Origin: Owenia fusiformis
Lineage: Eukaryota; Annelida; Polychaeta; Sabellida; Oweniidae
DNA length: 64,000 nt
Reading direction: 5' to 3'
Assembly: GCA_903813345.2 (NCBI GenBank)
Contig: CAIIXF020000012.1
Location: 25,248,184-25,312,183, forward strand
Shown here in pieces: positions 1-12,637 of the stretch; within the stretch, counting starts at the first letter, position 1, and every line of letters starts with the position of its first letter. Both the position numbers and the translations under genes were made by a program. Below the pieces are notes generated by a model that was not told where the DNA came from, ran no database searches, and saw only the letters and a list, made by a program, of their open reading frames with translations.

Positions 1-240
1 TTTTTTATTAAATTATTTCATAAAACTACTTTTTACAGTCACATGGGTTTTAATATGCAAGACACCAGAAATCATTTATATACCTAGCAAATGATCCGAA
101 AATGAATTTTGTGAGATAAAAATTACGGCCATTTTGAAATACAAGAACACAAATGTGTACAAAATGTCCCCACCTTTGGGTGATGCCGTCAAATGGTTAT
201 CCTAAAAATGAGTAGACAAGACTTTACAGACACAATTTGT
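1..240. repeat. Degenerate start of the 162-bp repeat region
   Basis: Contains diverged pieces of the array that follows (gacaagactttacagaca, ctaaaaatgagtagac). No gene is seen. Confidence 0.5.
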
Positions 241-1400
241 GGACGGAAAATCCAAAATGGCCACCTTAAAATTTACCCAGAATGCCCAAAAATTAGTCAG
301 TTCTAGATTTTCATACTAAGAACCACCCCTAAAATTGATCCGTCACACAGTTAACCAGAAAACATGTAAACAAGACTTTACAGACAAGATATGAGGACAG
401 AAAATCCAAAATGGCTGCCTTGACATTTATCCAGAATGCCAAAAAACTAATCTGTTCTAGATTTTCATACTAAGAATCATCCCTATAAATTTGAAATTGA
501 TCTACCAAACGGTTCACCTGGAAATGCGTAGATAAGACTTAACAAACAAGATTTTAGGACAGAAAATCCAAAATGGCTGCATTGACATTTACCCAGAATG
601 CCCAAAAAACTAATCAGATTTAGATTTTCATACTAAGAATCATTCCTGAAAATTTGAAATTGATCTACCAAACGGTTCACCTAAAAACGCGTAGACAAGA
701 CTTTACGGGTAAGATTTTAAGATGAAAAATCCAAAATGGCTGCCTTGACATTCATCCAGAATGCATAAAAACTAATCAGATCTAGATTTTCATACTAAGA
801 ATCATCCCTGAAAATTTGAAATTGATCTACCAAACAGTTCACCTGGAAATGTGTAGACAAGACTTTACAGACAAGATTTTAGGACAGAAAATCCAAAATG
901 GCTGCCTTGACATTTACCCAGAATGCCCAACAATTAATCAGATCTAGATTTTCATACTGAGATTCATCCCTGAAAATTTCAAAATGATCTACCAAACGGT
1001 TCACCTAAAAACATGTAGACAAGACATTACGGGCAAGATTTTAAGACGGAAAATCCAAAATGGCTGCCTTGACATTTACCCAGAATGCCCAAAAACTAAT
1101 CAGATCTAGATTGTCACACTGAGAATCATTCCTGAAAATTTGAAATTGATCTACCAAGCAGTTCACCTGAAAATGCGTTGACAAGACTTTACAGACAAGA
1201 TTTTAGGACGGAAAATCCAAAATGGCTGCCTTGACATTTACCCAGAATGCCCAAAAACTAATCAGATCTAGATTTTCATATTAAGAATCATCCCTGAAAA
1301 TTTGAAATTGATCTACCAAACGGTTCACCTGAAAACGCGTAGACAAGACTTTACAGACAAGATTTTAGGACGGAAAAATTCAAAATGGCCGACAATAAAA
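241..1400. repeat. Tandem array, ~162-bp unit, about 8 copies
   Basis: The motif GGACaGAAAATCCAAAATGG recurs at about 241, 395, 557, 720, 882, 1045, 1206 and 1369, so the period is near 162 bp. Each unit continues with TGACATTTACCCAGAATGCC, a CTAATCAGATCTAG block and a tract ending near GTAGACAAGACTTTACAGAC. Units are diverged by substitutions and small indels. The same family forms a second array at 4.4-5.9 kb. There is no coding potential. Confidence 0.9.
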
Positions 1401-1589
1401 AATTGATTATGAGTTTTTGCTGATTTCTTTTTACAAAATTATAACATATAACTACTGTTAACAATAACATAGGCTTTTACAACAAAGCACACCTGAAATT
1501 ATTTATAAAGCTACTAAATAGTTAAAGTATGAAAACTGAAAAACACCATTCAATATGATACAAAGTATTATCGTACGCTAACTTTTCTT

Positions 1590-1935
1590 AAAACATTCAA
1601 AATGGCTGACATGACTGAGCTAACAGGTCCAAAACCTAATCAGATCTAGAATGAAGTGAGCTGAACAAGATGTTAAAGTTTTAAAAGCAACTGTGAAGCC
1701 GTTTTTCTTAAAGTTTGCAGACAAGGATTTTAGCATTTGACTTCAAAATGGCCGACAGGAAGTAGGTATCGAGTTAATTTTTCATCATCCACATCTGTAT
1801 GCACTCATAAGTTATCCCTGAAAATTTGAAGGTGATATCTGTAGCAGTTTTGAGAAAACTCCCGGATGTACGGACAGACGGACGGACGGACAGACGGACG
1901 GACGGACAGACAGTAGGACGCGCCTAGGCCGACAA
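1590..1935. repeat. Related dispersed repeat ending in a GACGGACGGACA microsatellite
   Basis: Two further CAAAATGGC(T/C)GAC motifs (about 1597 and 1745) precede a short GACGGACGGACA-type microsatellite at about 1870-1914. A similar microsatellite ends a related repeat at 51.46-51.49 kb. This looks like the tail of a dispersed noncoding element, not a gene. Confidence 0.6.
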
Positions 1936-2039
1936 TATGGCCCCACACTATGTGGTTGGGACATAACAAAACTTAGAGGGCTATATTTGGTAGCATGTTG
2001 AAGATTAATGTCTTGTCGATACAAAAAACATAAAAAGGT

Positions 2040-3000
2040 AAGTAAATTCTAATAATATTAGTACAAATTCTATGTATATGCTATTGTTTAGCAAATCCCC
2101 AAAGAATCAAAGTACTAATCGGTGTGGGGTTATTTTGAGTAACAAATGTCCTAAATATCAAAAATCCTCAAAATAACCCCACATTTATGGGGGTACTTTG
2201 AGTATGCTTTCTTCGCGCCCAGATGATGACTTGTGCCTAGATGAAAACCTCTGTCCACCCTACACAAATGATTACAAACCCTGACCTGAAAAACTTGTCT
2301 ACTCATAGATTCAGCCAAGTATTCTTGGATGATTTGAGGTAATTTGCATCAAGTTTACAAAGGGTATTCTAATCTAAGTGTAATATGTGTGATACCAAAT
2401 AAATGTGAATCTTATAAATAATTCTAAAATGTACCTTTATGCAGCCAGTAAAAACAACCATATGTAATCACTTTGCCTGCCCTATCAAGAGTGCCACTAC
2501 ATATATGTATATGTAGCTGTAGCAAAGAAAAGATAATTGGCTTAATTGCCTTGAATTCACTGTTGGCTATTTGACTGAACAATTAAGTTGACTGGCTTGC
2601 CTCAAAAGCATTTAAAGGCTAATGTCCAATTAAAGGGTGATGTTATTAAAAACATGAGTTACATAAGCACGGCTCAGTTTTAATGAGAACATAATAATTG
2701 GCCCAAAGTCTGTATAAAATTTCAAATCCCTTTACAGAGTTTGATTTCTATAAGAGTACATAAGGCCGTGTACGTGTATAAATCGATTTTCATTATTTAC
2801 TTGTGTAAGAAAAATTGGAAGTAACCCCAAAGTTATTGATGCACAGATCTCATGTATACATCATTTTGATTGGTAGAAGGTATTCTGGGATATCACATCT
2901 TCTTTCTCCAAGCATGAAAAATCTGAACTGAGTATTCATTCCCACTTGCACTGGAGTCTAAGAAATGAATATTATTATGAAATATTTCATACCAATTTTG
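2040..3000. other. Intergenic, nothing recognised
   Basis: AT-rich sequence without a supported ORF, splice pattern or terminal inverted repeat. Confidence 0.5.
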
Positions 3001-3009
3001 GGATCACCT

Positions 3010-3708
3010 CATTGTACTGACACACATTATACCGAAACTCATTATACCGACGTGCATTGTACCGAAAACCAATATACCGACGCGCATTGTACCGAAAACC
3101 ATTACTTTATACCAACAGTCCGACACCATGATTTTGTGATGTAAAAAGACTTGTTATGGAAGATGTATGTTAAGAGTAGAAGAGTATGATAAGTATTATT
3201 GAAAATCATGCACATTTAATCAGGAAGACCAGGCAAGAAAAAACTACAGAATACTAATCTAGTATAAGTTTCATCAAGAAAGGGAAACTCAAAACCGCAA
3301 ACACCCTAAAATCACAGCCCAAGTCAAACCTTCATGTACAACTTGTAAGTCTGCAAAAATATGTCACTTATTTATTATTTAAGTTTAGTTTGGATCAAAA
3401 TAGATTTAAAAATGACTTAAGAAAACTTAAGAACTGTCCAATATTTTACTCCAAATAAACTTTAGATATGTGTTCGATCACTAATTTGTCTAACAAAATT
3501 AAGTTGCGCTCACATTGTCTCTTAGGGTAACACGCAGATAGATACACGCAGGAAAACTTTACAATGTGCGTCGGTATTATGGCATTCGATATAACACCTT
3601 TCGGTATAACACCTTTCGGTACAATGCGCGTCGGTATAATTGGTTTCGGCATAATGCGCGTCGGTATAGTGGGTTTTGGTAAAATGTGCTTCGGTATAAT
3701 GCACAGAC
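3010..3708. mobile_element. Foldback element with ACCGA-repeat arms
   Basis: The left arm (about 3010-3112) is made of short tandem units of the type CATTATACCGAcgcGCATTGTACCGAAAACC. The right arm (about 3567-3705) carries the same units in inverted orientation (TCGGTATAAT, GCGCGTCGGTA). The interior is about 450 bp and noncoding. Short ORFs in the right arm are a by-product of the short-period repeat. Confidence 0.7.
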
Positions 3709-4435
3709 CCCTCTATTTTAAATGCCCCGCCAAAACTGTGAAAGGGAAAAATGATTTTTAGAATGGGTTTAACCAGCTCATATCAGTTGATAAATATGTG
3801 GCTTGATGCAAGTTCATTGAGAAAAGAATATTTTTAATTTCAAGTCTTCAAAATGTGAGCGTGAGTGAGCGGCGAATCATTTGAAAATGTTTATAATGCG
3901 AACGAAGCGAGCAACAAATATTTAAAAGATTTTAACACTGCGAGCGATGTGAAATTTGTACCCACCTGAGAAAAAACCTGGAGTGAACGCATTGACAAAT
4001 GAATGTATATCAACATATGCACCTGTTCAAAATTTTGAAATGTATGGCTTTCCAATAGACAGCTGAATAATAGTGACTTTTGAAACAAGAATTAAGTTGA
4101 TCCGGGGCTTACCTTTGTTCTCTAACTTTGTTATTCTCTAACATTCACTCGATGAACAATTTACAAGTCTTGATCAAAAAAGAAGTATTTCAGCGCTCCA
4201 ATAGTTGCACGTATTGATGATACTGATGTAAGACACAGTTAGAGACCAAAAGTAAGCCACAGAACTCATCATTCATGTTTTAAAGGTCACTATATTCAGC
4301 TGTCCAAGTGCGCCATGGGAAAGCTATTATATCAAAATCCAGATAACTGTAGCTTTCGCAGGAAGTAAGGAAAGGAGTGAAATTTGAAAAACAAGCCACA
4401 GGATGAACAGAATGGCACCCTTGAACAGAATACAC

Positions 4436-5935
4436 TTTTTGGGATGGAAAATTCAAAATGGCCACCTTACATTTACCCAGACTGCCTAAAAACTAATCAG
4501 TTCTAAACTTTCCATAGAAACATCTCTAAAATTTAAGGATGAATCCATGAAACTTGTAAACAATTAACCCTCAAGAGACACATTTTAAGGTATTACTTCA
4601 CAGTGTATCAGCTTTTTTCTACAATTCAGATTTTCCTGAAAAAAATCCTGGTAAAAGATATACTGATGTATTACAAAATATGTGAAAATTGGAAAGATTG
4701 AAAATGTTTTAATTTAACATTGCTCTCAATGGGAAATTCTTTTTTATTTTTTAAAACAAGCCTTCACAGACACGATTTTAGGACAAAAAAATCCAAAATG
4801 GCCGCCTTAACATTTAACAAGAATGCCAAAAAACTAATCAGTTCTAAACTTTTATATGTAGAAACATCCCTGAGAATTTCAAATGAATCCCTCGAACGGT
4901 TTGGCTGGAAACCTGTAGACAAGCCTAGAGAGACAAGATTTTAGGATGGAAAATTCAAAATGGCCACCTTAACATTTACCCAGACTGCCTAAAAACTAAT
5001 CAGGTTCTAAACTTTCAATAGAAACATCTATAAAATTTTAGGATGAATCCATGAAACCTGTAAACAACCCTCAAGAGACACATTTTAAGGTATTACTTCA
5101 CAGTGTATCAGCTTTTTTTCTACAATTCAGATTTTCCTGAAAAAAATCCTGGTAAAAGATATACTTACGTATGTATTACAAAATATGTGAAAATTGGAAA
5201 GATTGACCGTTTAGTTATTTCTAAAAATTCTTTAATTTAACATTGCTCTCAATTGGAAATTCTTTTTTATTTTTTAAAACAGCCTTCACAGATACGATTT
5301 TAGGATGAAAAATCCAAAATGGCCGCCTTAACATTTACCAAGAATGCCGAAAAACTAATCAGTTCTAAACTTTTATAGGTAGAAACATCCCTGAGAATTT
5401 CAAATGAATCCCTCAAACGGTTTGGCTGGAAACCTGTAGACAAGCCTTGACAGACAAGATTTTAGGACGGAAAATCCCAAATGGCCAACTTAACATTTAC
5501 CCAGATTGCCGAAAAACTAATCAGTTCTAAACTTTCATAGGTAGAAATATCCCTGAGAATTTCAAATGAATCCCTCAAACGGTTTGACTGGAAACCTGTA
5601 GACAAGCCTTGACAGACAAAATTTTAGGACGGAAAATCCAAAATGGCCACCTTAACATTTAACCAGAATGCCAAAATACTAATCAGTTATAAACTTTCAT
5701 CGGTAGAAACATCCCTGAGAATTTAAAATGAATCCCTCAAACGGTTTGGCTGGAAACCTGTAGACAAGCCTTGACAGACAAGATTTTAGAACGGAAAATC
5801 CAAAGTGGCCGTCTTAATATTTACCCAGAATGCCGAAAAACTAAGCAGTTCTAAACTTTCATAGGTAGAAACATCCCTGAGAATTTCAAATGAATCCCTC
5901 AAACGGTTTGGCTGGAAACCTGTAGACAAGATTAT
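4436..5935. repeat. Second array of the ~161-bp repeat, with an internal ~510-bp duplication
   Basis: GGAC/TGGAAAATCCAAAATGGCC motifs recur at about 4442, 4781, 4945, 5304, 5466, 5627 and 5790. A larger block (about 4440-4945) is repeated at 4946-5460, including a non-array segment with CACTTCACAGTGTATCAGC-type sequence. The family is that of the array at 0.2-1.4 kb, but this subfamily reads GGTTTGGCTGGAAACCTGTAG where the first reads GGTTCACCTGAAAA. Confidence 0.85.
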
Positions 5936-7540
5936 TCGGGATGCCCACCCGCCCAGCAAACTGATAACAATATAGCACCTTAGGGTGCGATAACAACATG
6001 TGACCCTATTGAGGGTTGCAGCAAAATTCAGAACATGCATCCTGACCTTATACAGTGACTGGAGCAGTGCATGGCGTAGGAACAATGTACGCCAAAACGC
6101 CAGTGTGTAGTGTTGAAAAGTGAGAATAAAAAAAGGCTTATTAATTTTTTTATGTTCTTAAGTCATATTTTCTCATTGTGCATAAATTGTAAAAGTAATC
6201 TCGAGCACACTAACCTCAAGAAATGTTTTTTTGATACCATTTGATACGCTCAATTTTTCAAAAGTACTCTTTTGCAAGGTTTTTGTGCCTCTGTTATTTT
6301 CTCACCATGGTCGCAGATAAATGACACTTTTTGAAAAATTAAATTCATGAAATATTGAATTATTATTAAAGTATTGAAAGTTATGTATCTTGTTTCTAAT
6401 ACTGTAGAAAATGCAAAGTAATCATTATTGCTCTTTTTGGTAAATAATCACTAAACAGATTTCATAAAAATCGAGCCAGTATTGACTATCTTATGCATTC
6501 TAAAAATAAGCTACAATTTCAACAAATATTCGTGAATCGCGTTCTCTTTAAGAATTTGAGATAAAAAAACAGTTTATTTCTGCTACTCGATGAATACTTT
6601 TGCAGTTTTTGTGAATGTTCCGAAATGCTTATGCAGGATTAATCTATTTTGTTTCTAAATCACTAATTGTTTTTGGTAGTACTTCTTGAAATATGAATGT
6701 CAAAGACAAAAACAACTTGAAATTGTTGATTATTCAATTACGCGTTCAATTGATTTCAATGAGTTTTGGCGATACCTGCTATCTTTGAAAGTACATAAAG
6801 TACAACTTCAGTTCAGGAAATGCTATTATCTGCATTTTTGGCATCCCCAAGTCACGAATGCCTTTGGCTTGTTTTTCGGTGACTTTTAAATCGAACTCTA
6901 TCTTTTTAATGATCGTTTGCACGAGAAACCTTGCTTTAGAGTAAGCCCACAATCGTTGAACCATGACCTCAATTTGACCTTTGTAGATGGGGGGGGGGGC
7001 GTTATTTGGTCTTGTGAATTAATATACAAAGTTTGCAGACATTAATTAGGGTTAATTGTATCACTGATCACAAAGGTCCATGTGCAATATGGCAAGTGAT
7101 TCTAGAAAGTCATATCTTTCACCATGAGTACTTTCTGGCCATAAAAACAATGGTTTTTATTAAAACGATATGTTTTCCTTCAAGTGAAGTCCCCATAATA
7201 GTATAATATTATAGTAAAATATCAATCCAACTCTCTGAAAAATTATGGATTAGGGCCCCATTCTGGCACTTTTTATAAAATGTTAGGCTTATTTTCTAAA
7301 AAGAGGATCTTGCTTTTCTCAATTTAAACATAAGTTTCTTCTACACTATATGAACAACTTCTGAAAAGGGCATCCCCTTATTGAAATGCATTAATGTTAA
7401 AAACCACATATACCATGTTATTTACCCATAGGAAAAACTCGTGCTATCCATTGTTTTCAGCATCATTTTGGTCATCGAAAATTGATATCTTCGAAGCTAG
7501 ACTTTCAATACAATTATATTTTTGAAGATGTTTTAGACCC
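5936..7540. other. Intergenic, nothing recognised
   Basis: Low-complexity AT-rich sequence with a run of ten G at about 6989-6998. The short ORFs here have no recognisable domain. Confidence 0.5.
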
Positions 7541-7544
7541 CTTG

Positions 7545-7690
7545 TTGAATAATCAATTCAATTCAATTCAATTTCAAAATAATTTATTTCAGTTTTCATT
7601 ACAAAAATTACAACATTATACAGGCTATGACACCCCAGGGGGTGTATGACTGCCCATAATTAAATTTACAATAAACATGATAAACTGTGA
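7545..7690 (-). mobile_element. 3' tail fragment of a non-LTR element (LINE or SINE)
   Basis: Read on the minus strand, the segment ends in AAATAAATTATTTTGAAATT followed by repeats of TTGAA. That is the style of microsatellite 3' tail found on many CR1/RTE-like elements and their SINEs. No ORF remains. The family cannot be fixed from this fragment. Confidence 0.45.
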
Positions 7691-7699
7691 ACATTTCTG

Positions 7700-8325
7700 A
7701 ACAATCTTTTCACGCAATAAAAATCAGAAAAGGGAGATCCTCTTTTGAGTAAATAGGTTCAATATTTTGAAGAAAATGTTGACATGGGGTCCCTATAAAA
7801 TAGGCGTTTTGATATATGGATGTTTTGACAATTGTTTCATTTTTTGGCGTAGTGTTGAATTTACACCTTCCTACACCCCTGCTTGTGGGGGGGATTTAAA
7901 TCTTCTTCCTGGGAATGGGCCTGTATTTTTAGATTATACTAACAGTGACTGAGGGGATTTAAATTTTCTTCCTGGGGCTGTATTTTAATCCTAGGCTAGA
8001 CTAGATCTAGGCCTAGTCTTATCTCGTTCCAAAACTATCTCTACGTACGGTTCTAGTCTTGGGGGGATCCATTCAAGCACACAATTCTTTTTCAAAAGTT
8101 GAAATTTATCAGCGATAGCTCAGTACGCTCATATTAAATTTCTTACCTCTATAGATTCTTAACATCACAAGAAACATTCTTCTAAAGGCAGAAAAGTTGC
8201 GGCTGTCTCAAATCGCAGTAATATACACTTCAAACTTCAAATCAACCGGTTTTCCAAAATATCATCCATGAATTTGATGACGTCACTTTTGGACTATTTT
8301 GGACCCTTACACGACTCGTAGTAAC
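7700..8325. other. Intergenic, nothing recognised
   Basis: No supported ORF or repeat. There is a short palindrome cluster around CTAGATCTAGGCCTAG at about 7990-8020; a similar string occurs at 62.9 kb. Confidence 0.4.
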
Positions 8326-8328
8326 AGT

Positions 8329-9447
8329 ACTGTCAACCCCCAAAGATTTTCTCGCGGGACAGATTTTTTAGACCCAGTGCCCAAAATTCGCGGGATTTTG
8401 CGGGACATCTACTAAATTCGCAGGATTTCGCGGGACTTTTAAGGGATTTGCGTGATTGCGCTAATAGGCCTTTTTTTTATCAAATTCGCGGGATTTCGCG
8501 GGACCATTCGAGGGACAAACAACCTAATTGCGGGACAGTTAACAGTTTAACCACCAAAGACTTCATAGAGGGACAGATTTTTTAGACAAAGTACCCTAGA
8601 TTTGCAGCATTTTGCGGGACATCCACCTAAATTTGCAGGATGTCCCTGGACATGCAAGGGATTTGCATGATTGGTAAAAGTACTCCAATCAAACCTTTTG
8701 ATACTGATTAATCAAATATAATACACTTAAATTGTAACTTAAATAAACGGCAACACAATTCCACAAAATACGCATAAGAATAATATTAAACTTTATTGTT
8801 ATTTATCAAAAACAAAAACCATGCTTCAGGTGCGAGTCCCATAATCGAACACGAAATTCAAAAATTCTGAACAATACTTTGCACTTATGGCGTTCGTGAC
8901 AAACTATGAAACGCTTTCCCCCATAGTATTATATATATATATTACCTGTTCATATAGGCATGGGCTTTCAATTGAAAGTCCATGATATAGGGGTTCAATT
9001 TATCTACATCAAATTATAGAGAGTCAGGTTACTTTTCTAGATGTCAGCGTCCATTTATTGTAACTCGCGATTGCTAACATTCGCTCAGTTCTCATTTGCC
9101 ACACGCGTAGTAAAAAGGCCAACGTTGGAACTATTTATGATCTACATCCCTATTATCGTAATTAAAATGAAAGTTGAACCCTTCCTCTTTATTTTGATAC
9201 CAAACAAAAGCATGCTGGGTACTTAAAGTTAGGTAAACTTTACTCCTCAAAAGTGCAAAAACTTCTTATATAAGATAAGATAATCACAATATAGAGGATT
9301 GCAACAATTTCGAAAATTCGTGGAGGTCAAGGCCGACATTTGCGGGACTTCGCGGGACATTGCGGGACACGCGAATTAGCCTAATTTTGATCAAATTCGA
9401 GGGATAATCCCGCCATTCGCGAGACACTTGACAGCTCTGTAGCCTGA
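8329..9447. mobile_element. Probable TIR element with CTGTCAA ends and CGCGGGA subrepeats
   Basis: The left end reads AGTACTGTCAACCCCCAAAG; the right end read inward is AGAGCTGTCAAGTGTCTCGC. Both ends carry clusters of CGCGGGAttt/CGCGGGAC submotifs (8353-8530; 9335-9430). A ~220-bp segment is duplicated at 8332 and 8549 (GGGACAGATTTTTTAGAC). The interior is AT-rich and noncoding. The inverted repeats are imperfect, so boundaries are approximate. Confidence 0.5.
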
Positions 9448-9449
9448 CA

Positions 9450-10079
9450 CCCATCAGTCGAGGGAATTTCCTTGTATTATACCTAACAACACGTCAACTA
9501 CAACAGCAATTTCATCGTTACTCACAATTTATCAATGTTGCTTGACTTGATTCCATATTAATTGAGCGAACTAATTTAATGTTCCTGGGAAAAAAGAGAT
9601 TAAAATGTAGGCACTGGATGAAATGTTCATGGCAGACATTTTGAAATAAGCAGGCAGGGACTTTTAATTGCCAAAAAGCTGAGTATCAAAAAGCATTGGT
9701 ATCTACCTTAGTTTAGGCCTAAATCTATTTTTATGCTGATTTCAGAGATATTTCTTTGATTCCCTGTGCTACATTGAAATTACTGAGGCGCTGTGCCTCC
9801 AAACAATTGCAATCAAAGAAATCCGCCTCGTGGTTATTCCTTCGACACTAACAAACCCTACACGTTGTTTCTCCACCTCAAAAGATTTAAAATAACAAAA
9901 AAAATCTTACCCGAGAAGTTTTTCACACGTATGCAGTGTTTTATAGAACGCATATTTCCTTGCTTCAACTACAGATTAATATGGAAGAAAAGCGAACGTT
10001 CGCTATTTCAGTTGACCGAACACAAATTCATGTCGTTCGTATCGTATATGCAGAACTTTACCGAACACCCATTTATGTG
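9450..10079. other. Intergenic; a 121-codon ORF of doubtful reality
   Basis: An open frame at 9793-10158 (+) has no recognisable domain and runs into the MITE that begins at 10080. A stretch near 9995-10035 resembles 10270-10310 (TTCGCTATTTCA ... GTTCGTAT), suggesting an old duplication. I do not call a gene. Confidence 0.4.
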
Positions 10080-10251
10080 CCGGTGTGAAAGAAATGATGG
10101 ACCCCGGGGATTATGGTCCCCTTTCTTAACGGCCCTTACTGGCCCTGATTGTGTATAAGACAATGAGGGAAAGAGTTGTATTTAGGTCACCATATAAATC
10201 AATGAAGAGTAGGACCATAATTTGAAAGGACCTCCTACCCTTTTACACCGG
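10080..10251 (-). mobile_element. CCGGTGT MITE, copy 1 (inverted)
   Basis: 172 bp beginning CCGGTGTGAAAGAAATGATG and ending CCCTTTTACACCGG. It is the reverse complement of the copies at 10488 and 16263. It is noncoding. Confidence 0.8.
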
Positions 10252-10486
10252 GTTCAATGACAGAAACGAATCATTGTTCGCTATTTCAAACGACAGGACG
10301 CAAATGTGCCGTTCGTATTTACTCCACTGCTTTCCCCCGTTTTCCGATTCGGCCCAAGGAATGCACACCACAATTATTTTGCCATAAGCCGACATGTCAC
10401 TTATACAATGTCCTCAAGAAAAAACAGATCGAATTTATGCTCAATTACCACCCTTACGTCAAAGCACAATGTTATGTATACCATCC
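10252..10486. other. Spacer between two inverted MITE copies
   Basis: About 235 bp. Two overlapping short ORFs (10257-10496, 10306-10557) run into the adjacent MITE and show no recognisable domain. Confidence 0.4.
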
Positions 10487-10661
10487 CCCGGTGTAAAAGG
10501 GTAGGAGGTCCCATCAAAGTATGGTCCTACTCTCCATTGATTTATATGGTGACCTAAATACAACTCTTTTCCTAATTATCTTATACGCAATCAGGGCCAG
10601 TAAGGGCCGTTAAGAAAGGGGACCATAATCCCTGGGGGACCATCATTTCTTTCACACCGGG
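10487..10661 (+). mobile_element. CCGGTGT MITE, copy 2 with 7-8 bp target duplication
   Basis: Starts CCGGTGTAAAAGGGTAGG and ends TTCTTTCACACCGG. ACCATCC occurs immediately outside on both sides (10480-10486 and 10662-10668), extendable to 8 bp if one base of the end is assigned to the target. An 8-bp duplication would fit a hAT-type source, but no transposase is present. Confidence 0.8.
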
Positions 10662-10944
10662 ACCATCCCACCCTAAGTGCCCCCCCCCCCTTTAATAGTG
10701 GGCCCAGGATTTAGGTTTAGTTTTTGGGCCCCAAAATTCTGTAGGGCCTCAAAAATGGGGCTTTTTGTTCCGAAAATGTTGTAGTGCCTCAAAAATTGGG
10801 TCATTTAGGGCATAATTTGTCATTTTTAGTCCTTTTTGGCCATTTTATCAAAATAGGCATTTTCAACTTTTCAAAGTTTGAGCCCAAGTTTGGAAATAGG
10901 GGCCCAAATAAATTTCCAGACTCAAAATCTGACCCCCTTGTTAA

Positions 10945-11582
10945 TGTTTCGCGGTAAACACGATACAAAAATATGCCATATTCCGCAACGAATATGGCAT
11001 ATTCACTTGCGGTGTATGACAGATTCAGCTGCGGTATATGGCATACACACTAACCAATGAGAACATGATACGGAAGTACACAATTGTCAATTGCATCGAT
11101 TGAACGAACGAGTAAAACTTTATAAATTATTATAATGATTACTGAATCAACAGAACTGTGTATCGAATATATTAACTTAGCAGAAGTATCAGCCACGAAT
11201 CTCATGTAATAAACTCACTCGATCAATCCAGGATTCATATATTAGTACTCGACGCACTAACTTTATTGGTAATCGGAAATCCAGCGTAGTTTTACATTTA
11301 GAGTCGATTCTCGCAACCAATCAAATCAAGGCTTTCTGTATCACGTTTTCACCTGCGGTATATGCCATAGTCACCTGTGGTATATGGCATATTCCGCAAG
11401 TGAGTATGACATATTCCGCAGGTGAGTATCGGGTATTCACTGAAATCAATGTATCGCATATTCACTGCGGAATATCGCATACTCACCTGCGGAATATGCC
11501 ATATACCGCAGGTGAATATGGCATATTCACCCGTATCACAAATACCGCGCAACCATGAATATATGCCATATACCGCGTAACA
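10945..11582 (-). mobile_element. 0.64-kb TIR element, inverted copy
   Basis: Mirror image of 12001-12635. The outer end reads TGTTTCGCGGTAAACACGAT and the inner end ATACCGCGTAAC. The inner third (11349-11545) is an array of short palindromic units related to GCGGTATATGGCATATTC and TGCGGAATATG. Similar 88-95 codon ORFs in both copies come from this array and are not genes. Confidence 0.85.
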
Positions 11583-12000
11583 TTTAATTGCTAGATCCGC
11601 CACATTACTTACAAATATAAAATGTTGCACTTTCACGCTGTTCTAACTCACCGGGGCGTATCGAAACCAAAACGCCCCGCAAACCGTTAATTTGAATTTC
11701 AAATCTACCTGTCTTTGGTAAATTAATGATTGCGAGTCTCACAGTACGCCGTTTTTCTTCAAACTTGTTCCATTAAAACCTTCATAGAGACCTTTCAGTC
11801 GAGACATTGCTTTTGTTTCCAAAGTCCCTCGTTTTAGCGGCGTTTTGGTCCCCAGACTGTGAGAAGTGGAAGATGTGTGGGAGTTTTTTGTTTTCACATT
11901 TTTTCGCGGCCTGTAACTGGGTCCCCTGTAAATTTGTAAATACTTAACGGAAAGTCATGAATTTTTTTAATGTTTGTACAGAAATTTATAAATAGTGCCC
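11583..12000. other. Spacer between the two 0.64-kb inverted elements
   Basis: About 420 bp of unique-looking sequence; no gene seen. Confidence 0.4.
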
Positions 12001-12635
12001 GGTGTTACGCGGTATATGGCATACATTCATGGTTGCGCGGTATTTGTGATACGGGTGAATATGCCATACTCACCTGCGGTATATGGCATATTCCGCAGGT
12101 GAGTATGCGATATTCCGCAGTGAATATGCGATACATTGATTTCAGTGAATACCCGATACTCACCTGCGGAATATGTCATACTCACTTGCGGAATATGCCA
12201 TATACCGCAGGTGAATATGACATATACCGCAGGTGAAAACGTGATACAGAAAGCCTTGATTTGATTGGTTGCGAGAATCGACTCTAAATGTAAAACTACG
12301 CTGTATTACCATTATAGTTAGTGCGTCGAGTACTAATATATGAATCCTGGATTGATTGAGTAAGTTTATTACGCGAGATTGGTGACTGAAACTTCTGCTA
12401 AGTTAATATATTCGATACACAGTACTGTTGATTCAGTAATCATTACAATAATTAATAACGTTTTACTATTTCGTTCAATCGATGCAATTGATAATTGCGT
12501 ACTTCCGTATCACGTTCTCATTGGTTAGTTTGTATGCCATATACCGCAGGTGAATCTGTCATACACCGCAAGTGAATATGCCATATTCGTTGCGGAATAT
12601 GACATATTTTTGTATCGTGTTTACCGCGTAACACC
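12001..12635 (+). mobile_element. 0.64-kb TIR element, direct copy
   Basis: The ends are GGTGTTACGCGGTA and its exact reverse complement TACCGCGTAACACC. The left part carries the GCGGTATATGGCATA palindromic array; the right part repeats units GCAGGTGAATCTGTCATAC. It is noncoding. Confidence 0.85.
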
Positions 12636-12637
12636 CG

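Noticed and set aside
3446-3761. Three ORFs with repetitive peptides (HYTDAHYTE-like)
   Set aside because: By-products of the ACCGA minisatellite arm; all frames are open because the repeat is short.
9793-10158. 121-codon ORF as a gene
   Set aside because: No recognisable domain, and the 3' quarter lies inside the CCGGTGT MITE.
11349-12236. Similar ORFs of 95 and 88 codons as a conserved protein
   Set aside because: They are the same palindromic array read from the two inverted elements; similarity reflects DNA repeats.
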